NCBI GenBank assembly: GCA_019116945.1
Contig: DXAR01000176.1
Span: forward strand, 1-64,000
From: Candidatus Janibacter merdipullorum
GTDB lineage: Bacteria; Actinomycetota; Actinomycetes; Actinomycetales; Dermatophilaceae
Direction: 5' to 3'
DNA: 64,000 nt
Position numbers and translations under genes: made by a program. Of this stretch, positions 1-8,047 are shown one piece after another. Numbering within the stretch: the first letter of the stretch is position 1; the number at the start of each line of letters is the position of its first letter. A model generated the notes under the pieces. That model was given only the letters and a program-made list of their open reading frames with translations, did not search any database and was not told the origin of the DNA.

Positions 1-1
1 G

Positions 2-447
2 GTGGACGAGCGGGCCCTCGCCTTCGGCCTGGCCGGTGTGGCCGGCATGCTCGGGATCTGGGGTGGCGGTCTGGCCACCGACTCCTGGGGAGCCGGCCGC
101 ACCCTCGCCATCGGTGTCGGGACCTTCGTCGTCACGATGATCGCCCTGTGGGCACTCTGGTTCACGCGTCCGTCACCCATCGGCCCGGTCTTGCGCTGGC
201 GACGGTCTGGGGAGGCATGGCCTTCTGGAACTCGCCCGCGATCCAGGCCCGCCTGCACGCTCTCGCGGGAGCGCTCGCGCCCCAGGCACTCGCTCTGAAC
301 ACCTCGGCGACCTACCTGGGTGTGGCCGCCGGTGCCGGACTGGGCGGCCTCTTCCTCGAGGCCGCGAGCGTGGGTGCGCTCACGCTCGTCGCCGCGGGCT
401 TCGGCGTCCTGGGCGGACCGCTTCGGATCATCGACTGGTGGACGTAA
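2..447 (+). pseudogene. MFS transporter C-terminal remnant, frameshifted
   Basis: Two overlapping reading frames together read as the C-terminal helices of a major facilitator superfamily permease. The first frame gives Gly/Ala-rich membrane segments (GLAGVAGMLGIWGGGLATD) and then turns into Arg-rich nonsense near base 170. The next frame continues sensibly with ATVWGGMAFWNSPAIQARL and LNTSATYLGVAAGAGLGG, typical of the last two MFS helices. A frameshift therefore lies at about 150-195. The stop codon lies inside the 3' end of the tRNA-Val gene on the other strand. The 5' part is outside the window. It could be a sequencing error rather than a real lesion. Substrate unknown. Confidence 0.6.
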
Positions 448-512
448 AGGGACTCGAACCCCTGACCTTTCGCGTGTGAAGCGAACGCTCTAACCAGCTG
501 AGCTATACGTCC
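440..512 (-). tRNA. tRNA-Val (CAC)
   Basis: Read on the minus strand, the sequence folds as a complete cloverleaf: 7-bp acceptor stem GGACGTA/TACGTCC, D arm GCTC...GAGC, anticodon stem TTCGC/GCGAA with loop TTCACAC (anticodon CAC), and T loop TTCGAAC. The CCA end is not encoded. Its 3' end overlaps the stop codon of the MFS remnant on the opposite strand. Confidence 0.95.
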
Positions 513-590
513 GTGGTGCTCCCCGATCCGGCGTCCCGGTCGGGCAACCTGAGCAGAGTACCCGGCCGCCTTCGGCCGGTGCCAATCGGG

Positions 591-1169
591 TCAGGCCGGC
601 TGCAGACCAGGGACGCGGAGGAGGAGGTCCTCCGCCTGGTCCGGCAGCCACCCCGGGACGCCGGTGATGAGCAGCGCCACCCAGAAGCAGAACCACCCGA
701 ACGCCGCGGAGAGCAGGAGCATCGGGATCTTCAGCTTCCACGGCAGCGCCATCGTGTACTGCTCGAAGGCCTTGACCTCCGCCTTAACGAACTGCGTCAC
801 CCGACGGGCCCAGATGAACTCGGTGCTCCAGAGGAAGAGACCGATGAAGATCACCGCCCAGCCGGGCCCCACGAGGGGCACCATCGGGATCCCGGCGATG
901 ATGAGCGCGAGCCCGAGCACGGCGATGAAGGTGCGGTAGACGAGCCCACCGAGCGGGTGGGTACGGACCGCTCGACGCCACCGGATCGGGTCCTCGTGGG
1001 CGTCGATCCGCCCGTCGGTGCCGAAGCGGAGCAAGAGCTCCTGGCGCACGATGGCGTGCTGCTCGTCGCGGACGACCCGGTAGGAGCGCCGCTCCCCTTC
1101 GGCGGTCTTGCCACGCCCCCTGCCCGGCGCGACGTCCTCGGCCCTCTCCGGGGACTCGTCGATGCTCAC
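591..1169 (-). CDS. PGPGW-family (TIGR02611-like) membrane protein
   Basis: A predicted 192-residue inner-membrane protein. After a charged N-terminal 60 residues it has two hydrophobic hairpins, LVYRTFIAVLGLALIIAGIPMVPLVGPGWAVIFIGL and IPMLLLSAAFGWFCFWVALLI. The GPGW signature in the first hairpin is typical of the PGPGW/TIGR02611 family, whose function is not known. The GTG start is chosen because AGGAG lies six bases upstream; the longer ORF upstream is the shadow of pabC. It follows pabC by 17 bases on the same strand, so co-transcription with pabBC is plausible, although a functional link is not evident. Confidence 0.75.
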   Translation of the reverse strand: MSIDESPERAEDVAPGRGRGKTAEGERRSYRVVRDEQHAIVRQELLLRFGTDGRIDAHEDPIRWRRAVRTHPLGGLVYRTFIAVLGLALIIAGIPMVPLVGPGWAVIFIGLFLWSTEFIWARRVTQFVKAEVKAFEQYTMALPWKLKIPMLLLSAAFGWFCFWVALLITGVPGWLPDQAEDLLLRVPGLQPA

Positions 1170-1186
1170 GGTGCTCCTGCCGGCGG

Positions 1187-2035
1187 TCACGGATTCGGCG
1201 ATGCGGCGGAGCCCTTCGCGAAGGCCTCCCGCATCCGTTCGGTGACGGGTCCGGGCGCATCGAGCTCCCGGCCGTCGATGGCGTGGATGGGTTGCACGTC
1301 GCGTGTGCTGCTCGTGAGGAAGGCCTCGTCGGCGGTCTCGAGCACGGAGAGCGGCATGGCCTCCTCGACGACCTCGATCCCGACCTCGCGGGCGAACTCG
1401 ATGGCCAGCTCCCGGGTGATGCCGGCGAGGCACCCGCTCTCGAGCGGCGGGGTGCGGACGACCCCGTCGGCGACGGCGAAGATGTTGCTCCCCGTCCCCT
1501 CGCAGAGCTCGCCGCGGGTGTTGGCGAAGATCGCCTCGGTCCCGCCCTTCGCCTTGGCGTGGGCGAGCGCGATGACGTTCTCCGCGTAGGAGGTCGTCTT
1601 GAGCCCGGCCGTCGCGGCCCGCTCGTTGCGCGTCCACGGGACGGTGGCCACCGCGGTGGTGTCCGCGTAGGGCACGACCTCGGCGGCGGTGACGATGTAG
1701 CTCATCCCCTCGTCGCCCCGGTCCGAGCCGAGCGGACCCGGACCGCCGGTGATCGTGTAGCGCAACCGTCCGAAGCCGATCGGCTCACCGGCCGCGAGCA
1801 CCGCGTCGACCCCCTGCTGCACCAGGGCGCGGTCAGCGACGGGCAGCCCGAGACCGGTGAGGGTCCGGTCCATGCGCGCGAGGTGCCGATCCGCGGCGAA
1901 GACCTCGCCGTCGACGATCTTGCACGTCTCGAAGGCCCCGTCCCCCACCGTGATTCCGTGGTCCAGCGCCGCCAACGCCGGCTGGTCCGCCGCCACGAGC
2001 CGTCCGTTGACCCAGATCCGCACCTCGTTGCTCAT
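1187..2035 (-). CDS. pabC: Aminodeoxychorismate lyase / class IV aminotransferase
   Basis: This is a 282-residue PLP-dependent fold-type IV enzyme. In the PabC role it converts 4-amino-4-deoxychorismate to p-aminobenzoate and pyruvate for folate synthesis. Family features seen are WVNGRLV near the N terminus, the DHGITVGDGAFET segment, the PLP-lysine region LKTTSYAENVIALAHAKAKG, and the GELCEGTGSNIF phosphate-binding loop. The ATG start overlaps the stop of pabB by ATGA, so the two are translationally coupled. That coupling favours PabC over the related branched-chain or D-amino-acid aminotransferases. Confidence 0.87.
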   Translation of the reverse strand: MSNEVRIWVNGRLVAADQPALAALDHGITVGDGAFETCKIVDGEVFAADRHLARMDRTLTGLGLPVADRALVQQGVDAVLAAGEPIGFGRLRYTITGGPGPLGSDRGDEGMSYIVTAAEVVPYADTTAVATVPWTRNERAATAGLKTTSYAENVIALAHAKAKGGTEAIFANTRGELCEGTGSNIFAVADGVVRTPPLESGCLAGITRELAIEFAREVGIEVVEEAMPLSVLETADEAFLTSSTRDVQPIHAIDGRELDAPGPVTERMREAFAKGSAASPNP

Positions 2036-3054
2036 GTCTCTACTCTTCCAGACGCCAGCCCCGTGAGAACACGGGATTTGAGCTCGCACTCCGACCACTC
2101 CCCCTTCGGGTCCGATGACCACGTGATGCCTGCCCCGGTGCCGAAGCGCAGCCGACGTCCCCCTGCAGGACGCGTCGTGACGAAGAACGTCCGGATGCCG
2201 ACCGCGAGTTCCCCGCTCGGACCATCGGGATCATCCGCGTCGATCCAGCCGACCGCTCCGCAGTACGGCCCCCGCGGGGCCGGCTCCAGGTGACGGATGG
2301 CCTCGAGGGCGCTCGACTTCGGAGCGCCGCTGACGGACCCCGGCGGGAAGGACGCCCCCAGGATCTGCGGCCACCCGCACCCCTCACGCAGGCGCCCGGT
2401 GACGTCGCTGACGAGGTGGACGAGCCCGGGGTGCGTCTCCGGGGCGCACAGCCTCTCCACGGCGACGCTGCCCGGTCGGCACACCCGCTGGAGGTCGTTG
2501 CGGACGAGGTCGACGATCATGACGTTCTCCGCGACGTCCTTGGGCAACATCTCCGCGGCGCTCGGCGCGGTCCCCTTGATCGGGCTGGAGCAGAGCCGGT
2601 CACCGCTGCGGGTGAGGTAGCGCTCGGGCGAGGCGGTGACGACGTCGACGCCGGCCGAGGGCACGTGCACGAGCCCGGCGAAGGGGGCCGGGTTGCCCGT
2701 CATGAGCCGTGCCGCGAGGTCGGGCAGGTGGGCCTCCTCCGGCAGGGAGGTCTCGAGGATCGTCGTGAGGTTGACCTGGTAGACCGCGCCGGAGGCGATG
2801 CGGCGCTGGATCTCCTCGACGCCCGCGACGTAGGCGGCCTCCCCGAGGCTCGGGCGCCAGCCGCTGACCCCCGGCCAGGCGGCGGGGTCGCCGGGGAGGC
2901 CCCTCCCTTCGTCACGGCGGGCGAAACGGATCGCCGTGAGCTCCCCCTCGAAGGTGAGCACGACTGCCCAGGAACCGTGCTCGAGGTCCGCGGGGTCGTG
3001 GCTGACCTCGATCGGGTCGGACCACGTCCTCGACCCGAAGCGCGCGAACTCCAC
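2032..3054 (-). CDS. pabB: Aminodeoxychorismate synthase component I
   Basis: A 340-residue chorismate-binding enzyme that aminates chorismate to 4-amino-4-deoxychorismate, partnered by a glutamine amidotransferase not found in this window. Signature segments are YQVNLTTILET, SPERYLTRSGDRLCSSPIKGTAP, DLVRNDLQRVCRPGSV, and the chorismate-site FPPGSVSGAPK. The GTG start removes an N-terminal extension that is only the shadow of the upstream gene. It is at the short end for the family because it lacks much of the variable N-terminal domain. It couples to pabC through a four-base overlap. Confidence 0.87.
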   Translation of the reverse strand: MEFARFGSRTWSDPIEVSHDPADLEHGSWAVVLTFEGELTAIRFARRDEGRGLPGDPAAWPGVSGWRPSLGEAAYVAGVEEIQRRIASGAVYQVNLTTILETSLPEEAHLPDLAARLMTGNPAPFAGLVHVPSAGVDVVTASPERYLTRSGDRLCSSPIKGTAPSAAEMLPKDVAENVMIVDLVRNDLQRVCRPGSVAVERLCAPETHPGLVHLVSDVTGRLREGCGWPQILGASFPPGSVSGAPKSSALEAIRHLEPAPRGPYCGAVGWIDADDPDGPSGELAVGIRTFFVTTRPAGGRRLRFGTGAGITWSSDPKGEWSECELKSRVLTGLASGRVET

Positions 3055-3085
3055 GGTGCGAGGATACGGGGACGGGGTGGTCCCC

Positions 3086-3478
3086 TCAGCGGACGTCCAG
3101 CTCGGCGATGCTCCGCTTCCCCGCCGTGTTGCGGTAGGAGCTCTCGACGAGCTCGCGCATCTCCTCCCAGTCGGTGCCCTCGTCGAGGTCGATCCCGACC
3201 CAGCCGCTCGGCCCGAGGTAGGCCGGCCGGTAGCAGCGGTCCTCCTCGAGGAGTGCCCGGGCCTCCTCCTCGTCCGGGAGGACGAGGAGCGACCGCTCGT
3301 GGGCCACGTGGGCGCCGTCGAGCTTGATCGTGCCACCGAAGTAGGCGAAGACCTTCGTCGTGAAGAAGGCGGGGTGGCCGTGGCTGATCTTTTCGTCGGC
3401 ACCCGGCAGGGCCAGTGCGAGCTCACGCACCCGATGCAGCATCGGGTCGTCCTCGTCGAACATCAGCGGGTGGGCCAT
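3086..3478 (-). CDS. MmcQ/YjbR family DNA-binding protein
   Basis: A 130-residue protein of the MmcQ/YjbR-like family (double wing fold, cyclic-nucleotide/DNA-binding-like). Typical features are the ALPGADEKISHGHPAFFTTKVFAYF segment and the C-terminal PSGWVGIDLDEGTDWEEMRELVESSYR. The exact role of the family is uncertain. The ATG start gives MAHPLMFDEDD; upstream in-frame residues are Pro-rich and unlike the family. It precedes pabB on the same strand with a 31-base gap. Confidence 0.75.
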   Translation of the reverse strand: MAHPLMFDEDDPMLHRVRELALALPGADEKISHGHPAFFTTKVFAYFGGTIKLDGAHVAHERSLLVLPDEEEARALLEEDRCYRPAYLGPSGWVGIDLDEGTDWEEMRELVESSYRNTAGKRSIAELDVR

Positions 3479-3722
3479 GCTCGGCAGCCTAGTGCCGGGT
3501 GTGACCGAGGGCACCGCAGCGGCAATCCGGCGGCAACCTCGGCGCAGGCTCTGGTCCTCGCCCGCTCTCCAGCCCTAGCGTCAGCGGTGTTGCACAGCGC
3601 TCCGGGGGGATCGCGGGGGGTCGCTTCTCGGGCGAGGAGCGGCCCCCTTCTCCATGCCTCGACCACGAGGAGTCTCCATTCATCGACGCGACGGCGGCCA
3701 CGACATCCGGCACCCTGTCTCC

Positions 3723-4574
3723 ATGACTTCCTCTCCCGGTGGTCGGTGGCTCCATCGGGTCCGCCGTGACCGCGGTCTGACCCAGCGTGACCTCGGTCGG
3801 GCCTCCGGGGTCAGCGTGCGGACGATCCGAGGGCTCGAGCGCGGCGAGATCCTCGCCCCGCAGATCGCCACCCTCCAGCAGCTGGTCCTCGCGCTCGGCC
3901 TCTCGCCGCAGCAGCAGACGGAGTTCCTCCACACGTGGTCGACCTCGCCCCAGGTCGGCTTCGAGCCCCTCCTCGTCGACCCGAGCCTCACCGAGATGCA
4001 GCAGATCGACACGCTCACCCGCCGGGCCCTGGGCACCTATCGCGTCATCAGCCAGGTCTGGCGGACCCTCGTCTCGAGTGAGCGCCAGCTGGCCTACACG
4101 AGCTGCCACTGCGCCCTCACCGCCGTCGCCGACGGCCTGGACCGCGTCTTCAACGTCCAGAACGGCGACGCCGGCACCTCCGCGGCCGCCATGGAGTTCG
4201 TCCCGCTCCTCGGGTGCGAGCTCCTCAGCCGCCGGGACTTCCCCGAGAGCAATGTCGTCGTCTTCGAGGTGGGCCTCGGCCGGTCCCTGGCGAAGGGCGA
4301 GACGCACGCCTACGCGTACGGCATCCGGAGCGGTCGGTCAGGCACTCCCGCCGAGGACTCCGACGGGTTCGTCTGGGGCCCGCCCCACACCGCCCGCTCG
4401 CTCGTCGTGTCCGTGGAGTTCGAGGTGCCTCCCTCCTCGCTGACCCGGGTGGAACGCACCCCCGGTCAGGCCTTCACCTTTCTGGGCGAGGTCGCCCTGG
4501 ACGACCACCACCGGGCCTCGCTGGTCCTCGAGGACGCAGGGCCGGGCGCCTACGGCTTCACGTGGACCTGGTGA
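3723..4574 (+). CDS. XRE-family helix-turn-helix regulator
   Basis: A 283-residue cytoplasmic regulator with an N-terminal XRE helix-turn-helix (residues about 10-65: LHRVRRDRGLTQRDLGRASGVSVRTIRGLERG). The remaining 215 residues are a domain I do not recognise; the part from about residue 150 looks beta-rich and might sense a ligand. The ATG at 3723 is chosen because the HTH follows directly; the upstream in-frame region is basic and not family-like. It runs convergent to the CYP152 remnant and overlaps its tail by 17 bases. Its target is unknown. Confidence 0.75.
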   Translation: MTSSPGGRWLHRVRRDRGLTQRDLGRASGVSVRTIRGLERGEILAPQIATLQQLVLALGLSPQQQTEFLHTWSTSPQVGFEPLLVDPSLTEMQQIDTLTRRALGTYRVISQVWRTLVSSERQLAYTSCHCALTAVADGLDRVFNVQNGDAGTSAAAMEFVPLLGCELLSRRDFPESNVVVFEVGLGRSLAKGETHAYAYGIRSGRSGTPAEDSDGFVWGPPHTARSLVVSVEFEVPPSSLTRVERTPGQAFTFLGEVALDDHHRASLVLEDAGPGAYGFTWTW

Positions 4575-5315
4575 GCCGACGCCGCGGCACCGTGGGCATC
4601 CGCGTGGAGTCGAAGGTGGGGCTGACCTCGACGTCCTCGGCGAACCGGGCCACGAGGTAACGCAGCACCTCGACGACCGCCGGTTCACCAGGGCACCGGT
4701 GGCCCTCGCGCGGACCACCCCCTTGCGGGACGAACTCGTAGGGGCCGGGCTCCACTCCGACAAGCCGCTCGGGCCGGAACCCCCAGGGCTGCTCCCACGT
4801 GCGGGGGTCGTGGTTCGTCGCCACGACGTGCAGTAGCACCCGACCTCCACGGCGGAGGTGGTGACTGTCCCAGTCGAGGTCACGGGTCGTGCCGCCGCCA
4901 GCATCGGGACGAAGGGGTAGTGCCGCCGGAGCTCGTGGACGAAGGCCGTCCGGTCACCGTCATCCCCCTTCTCACCCACGCGTTGGCGCCAGTCCGGGCG
5001 CACGCTGAGCGCGACGAGGATGAAGGCACCGAAGTAGGCCACCGCGACGAGGGGTCGGACGAGGTTGAGCAGCTCGACGGCCGCGACCTCGTCGGGGAGG
5101 AGCCGTCCCTCCGTGTCGGTGACGCGCGCGACGCGGTGGAGCGGGGTGTTCCCGGAACCGTGACGCGCCTCGCGGACGGCTGAGCGGGCCCATGCCTCGC
5201 AGCGGCGGCGCGCCCGGCGACCCCGAAGGGCACGAGCCCCGACACTGCCGAAGCCGTCGACGATGAGCATGAGGTCGCGAGAGCGCCGTCCGGCGTCGAC
5301 GGCTCCCACACCAGA
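4558..5315 (-). pseudogene. CYP152-type cytochrome P450 remnant (truncated, frameshifted)
   Basis: Two minus-strand frames make up the C-terminal half of a P450 of the CYP152 fatty-acid peroxygenase/hydroxylase type. The first frame holds DLMLIVDGFGSVGARALRGRRARRR, LLNLVRPLVAVAYFGAFI and FVHELRRHYPFVPMLAA. A shift near 4885 leads to RDLDWDSHHLRRGGRVLLHVVATNHDPRTW and the heme loop FVPQGGGPREGHRCPGE, with its Cys ligand intact. About 170 N-terminal residues expected for the family are missing. It lies just downstream of the sigma factor on the same strand and fills the otherwise gene-free 4.6-5.3 kb stretch. Confidence 0.75.
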
Positions 5316-5392
5316 GCTCGTCCGACAGGGGCGCGGGCACAGCCCCGGAGCGCACGCCGTCCTACCCCGAGGACGACCACTCATGCGATCGA

Positions 5393-6190
5393 TCAGACCG
5401 GGGAGGCGCCGTCCCCCTCGATCTTCGACCGGAGGCGGGCGCAGACCGCGCTGAGGATGCGCGAGACCTGCATCTGGCTCACCCCGATACGCGTCCCGAT
5501 CTCACGCTGCGTGAGGTCACCGCCGAAGCGCAGGCGGAGGATCTCACGCTCCCGGTCGTCGAGGTCCGCCATGGCAGAGCGGAGGGAGACGAGCGTGACG
5601 ACCCGGTCGTAGGGGTCCTCGGAGTCACCGCTGAGGGTCTCCCCCAGCGACGGCCCACCGGACTCACCCACCGGGACGTCCAGGGAGGTCGACCGGTAAC
5701 GCTCCCCCGCAGCCCGGGCGGACCGCACCCCGTCGACATCGATACCGAGCTCTGCCGCGACCTCGCCGTCGCTGACATCCCGCTGGCGCTCATGCCGTAG
5801 TGCGGTGGAGGTGTCCCGCACCTGCTGGTGGAGCTCCTGGAGAGCACGGGGCGGGCGCACGGCCCACCCGTGGTCGCGGAAGTAGCGCTTGAGCTCCCCG
5901 GTGACGGTGGGCGTGGCGAAGGCCATGAAGCCGTGCCCCCGGTCCGGCCGGAAGCGGCGGGCCGCCTGGACGAGACCAAGCATGGCGACCTGGCTGAGGT
6001 CCTCGAACTCGATCCCCCGGCCCTCGAAGCGACGGGCCAAGCCGAGGGCGAGACCACGGTTGGCCACGACGACGCGCTGCCGCAGACGGCTCGCTCGAGC
6101 GGGGTCACGTTCGGCACAGGCCTCTTCGAGCAGGTGAGTGGCTTCTGCGTCGTGGGCGTCACGGTCGGTGGAGTGCGGGCTGATGGTCAT
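5393..6190 (-). CDS. SigB/SigF-family RNA polymerase sigma factor
   Basis: A 265-residue group 3 sigma factor of the SigB/SigF/SigG family, which directs RNA polymerase to stress or developmental promoters. Region 2 is visible in RRFEGRGIEFEDLSQVAMLGLVQAARRFRPDRG and MAFATPTVTGELKRYFRDHGW, region 3 in VSDGEVAAELGIDVDGV, and region 4 as LDDREREILRLRFGGDLTQREIGTRIGVSQMQVSRIL. The ATG at 6190 has GGAAGAGG seven bases upstream. No anti-sigma or anti-anti-sigma genes lie beside it, so regulation is not evident. I saw no clear GTTT/GGGTAT-type promoter in the 190-base upstream gap. Confidence 0.85.
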   Translation of the reverse strand: MTISPHSTDRDAHDAEATHLLEEACAERDPARASRLRQRVVVANRGLALGLARRFEGRGIEFEDLSQVAMLGLVQAARRFRPDRGHGFMAFATPTVTGELKRYFRDHGWAVRPPRALQELHQQVRDTSTALRHERQRDVSDGEVAAELGIDVDGVRSARAAGERYRSTSLDVPVGESGGPSLGETLSGDSEDPYDRVVTLVSLRSAMADLDDREREILRLRFGGDLTQREIGTRIGVSQMQVSRILSAVCARLRSKIEGDGASPV

Positions 6191-6382
6191 AGTGCGGCCT
6201 CTTCCAGTGGAGAACCACGCCAGCCACGGTCACGAGCCGACCTTTTCTTCCAGCCAACCACAGGGGCACTCCCCGCGCAATGGGATGAGATCGCTCGCTG
6301 CACCACGACGCATGGAATCCGGGCTGTCGGGTAGGCGCACCACGTTCCGACCCTGCAAGGCTGCCCAGAAGGGGGGATGATC

Positions 6383-6700
6383 GTGGACTCACCATATGCA
6401 GAGACGTGCGCCTATCTCGGACGGACCGTCAGCAGCACCACGGGTCCTCCCCTCGGCCGGATCGAGGACCTGCTGGCGGATGCCCATTCACACGCTCCGC
6501 AGTGGGCCGTCATCCGCCTCGTGGGCATCCGCGCCCGCTACCGGGCGCTTCCCCTCCTGCTCGTCCTCGAGACGGAGCGAGGGCTCGTGGCGCCCGTGAC
6601 CCGGGCGATGCTCCGGACGACACCGGCCGTCGCTCTCGGCGTCGGTCTCACGGCGGCACAGGAGCTCGCCCTGCACGGTTCCTGGGGGAACCCCCTGTGA
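6383..6700 (+). CDS. Small protein of unknown function, possibly PRC-barrel-like
   Basis: A 105-residue soluble protein. The central segment GRIEDLLADAHSHAPQWAVIRL followed by RALPLLLVLETERGLVAPVTRAML resembles the strand pattern of a PRC-barrel, but the match is weak. The GTG at 6383 is preferred over the ATG at 6377: the purine run AAGGGGGG touches that ATG but is correctly spaced for the GTG. It lies divergent to the sigma factor and 66 bases upstream of the GAF-ANTAR gene, so it may belong to a stress-response group. No function is assigned. Confidence 0.5.
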   Translation: MDSPYAETCAYLGRTVSSTTGPPLGRIEDLLADAHSHAPQWAVIRLVGIRARYRALPLLLVLETERGLVAPVTRAMLRTTPAVALGVGLTAAQELALHGSWGNPL

Positions 6701-6729
6701 CTGCCCAGCCCGGAGGGGAGGGGCATGCT

Positions 6730-6746
6730 GGGGGTGATCCACCCCC
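6730..6746. terminator. Short GC hairpin between two genes
   Basis: Seven-base arms GGGGGTG and CACCCCC enclose a three-base loop. It sits after the stop of the small upstream gene and 20 bases before the GAF-ANTAR start. There is no T-run. It could be a terminator for the upstream gene or a leader RNA hairpin. Confidence 0.4.
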
Positions 6747-6766
6747 TTCTGCAGACGAGGTGCCCC

Positions 6767-7462
6767 ATGCAGGATGATCAGCTCACCCAGATCGTCGAGC
6801 AGCTCAACGCCGAACCAGAGGAGTCCTATACCCTGCAGCGGGTCGTCGACCAGGCGGTCGCCAACATCCCCGGATGCGACATGTGCAGCGTCTTCGTCCG
6901 CCGAGGCAACACCGTGGAGACCGCGACGACCACCGACCCGGTCGCCTCGAAGATCGACGACCTCCAGTTCGAGCTCGACGAGGGACCCTGCCTCACGGTC
7001 CTCGAGCACCACGAGATCGCCTCGGTCCCCGACACCCTCGCGGACGAGCTGTGGCCACGCTGGAGTACCGCCGCCCACACCGACGGCGTGCGATCGTCGC
7101 TCAGCGTCCGCCTCGCGACGGACTCACCCTTCTTCGCCTGCCTCAACATGTACTCCCACCGTGAGCACGCCTTCGACGAGGACTCCGTCGACCAAGCCGT
7201 CATCTACGCGCGGCTGGCCTCCGTGGCGCTCCTGCAGGCACGCGAGATCTCCGGCCTGCGGAGCGCACTCACCAACCGGCTCATCATCGGAGCGGCCCAA
7301 GGGATCCTCATGGAGCGGTACGGCCTGAGCCTCGACCGCTCCTTCGAGGTGCTCCGTCGTCACTCCAACGAGCGCAACACCAAGCTGCGGGACATCGCCC
7401 AGGGCATCGTCGACGGGGCCCCTCAGCAACCGGCCAAGGTCCCGGGGGCGACCGAAGCCTGA
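6767..7462 (+). CDS. GAF and ANTAR domain transcription antiterminator
   Basis: A 231-residue regulator. Residues about 10-160 form a GAF-type sensory domain (VDQAVANIPGCDMCSVFVRRG, FELDEGPCLTVLEHHE, FFACLNMYSHREHAF). Residues about 165-220 form an ANTAR RNA-binding domain (LRSALTNRLIIGAAQGILMERYGLSLDRSFEVLRRHSNERNTKLRDIA). Such proteins bind paired RNA hairpins to prevent transcription termination. The ATG at 6767 follows GACGAGG at good spacing; the longer ORF start lies within the upstream hairpin. The GAF ligand is unknown. It stands next to the sigma factor, consistent with a stress-sensing role, but that is inference. Confidence 0.8.
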   Translation: MQDDQLTQIVEQLNAEPEESYTLQRVVDQAVANIPGCDMCSVFVRRGNTVETATTTDPVASKIDDLQFELDEGPCLTVLEHHEIASVPDTLADELWPRWSTAAHTDGVRSSLSVRLATDSPFFACLNMYSHREHAFDEDSVDQAVIYARLASVALLQAREISGLRSALTNRLIIGAAQGILMERYGLSLDRSFEVLRRHSNERNTKLRDIAQGIVDGAPQQPAKVPGATEA

Positions 7463-7465
7463 CCC

Positions 7466-7685
7466 TCAGCCCGGTGAGGGCATCGGGTGCCGGCGAAGGG
7501 CGGTGGCCACCGCCACGAGGTTGCTCGCCATCGTGCGTCCCGTGGAGCGTGCCCACTCGTGGCCGTGGTCGGTCTCCGAGTAGTCCGGCCCCGGACCGGC
7601 CCCCTGCTCCAGTAGGTCCACGCCTGCCCGGGGATGGTGAAGCCGATGTCGACGAGACCACCACTCACCTCGCTGATGACATGGG
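7466..7685 (-). pseudogene. NAD(P)H-dependent oxidoreductase (flavodoxin-like) C-terminal remnant
   Basis: The minus strand encodes only the last 70 or so residues of a flavodoxin/NADPH-dependent FMN reductase-like protein: VDIGFTIPGQAWTYW in one frame, then GAGPGPDYSETDHGHEW and TMASNLVAVATALRRHPMP up to a stop at 7466. The frames change at a run of five C (7600-7604); one more base would restore a single frame. The 5' part is missing: homology ends at about 7685, where an oppositely oriented remnant starts. It runs convergent with the GAF-ANTAR gene. Confidence 0.6.
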
Positions 7686-7949
7686 CTGCAGAGCCCCGAC
7701 GACGACCTCGATCCCGAGGACTTCCGCGACGAGTGGACGCGCCTGCTCGAGAGCCTCGGCGACCGACTGGTCTCCCCGGACGCGTCGGTGGCCAGCCTGC
7801 GGCCGGATCTCGAGGCTCTCGTCACCGGCCTCTCCGGTGAGGATCTGCCCGGGGACCACTGGCCCGTGTACGGCTCGCTCATCGACTCGACGATGAGCAT
7901 CGTCGACGTCGTCGACGACGTGGCCACCTCCCGCTACGTCCGTGACTGA
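7680..7949 (+). pseudogene. FUSC/aromatic acid exporter-like C-terminal remnant
   Basis: A stretch of open frame without a start codon, absent from the ORF track, reads LQSPDDDLDPEDFRDEWTRL and then LSGEDLPGDHWPVYGSLIDS to a stop at 7949. The closing pattern with HWPVYG.LI and a helix ending in VVDDVA resembles the cytoplasmic C terminus of FUSC-type (aromatic acid exporter) membrane proteins. An in-frame TGA at 7677 precedes it, and no membrane segments are left. It begins exactly where the opposite-strand oxidoreductase remnant ends. Family assignment is tentative; that it is a gene fragment is better supported. Confidence 0.45.
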
Positions 7950-8047
7950 CCGGACCGATGGCCCCACCCCGAGGTCACGCATGTCGTGGACGGGTCGGGG
8001 TAGTCCGTAGTCGCCCTATGTCCACGACCCGGAAAGAGGAGGACGAC

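Noticed and set aside
440-512. tRNA-Val(CAC) as the attachment site of an integrated element
   Set aside because: No integrase and no second copy of the tRNA 3' end were seen in the window; only the adjacent damaged transporter hints at it.
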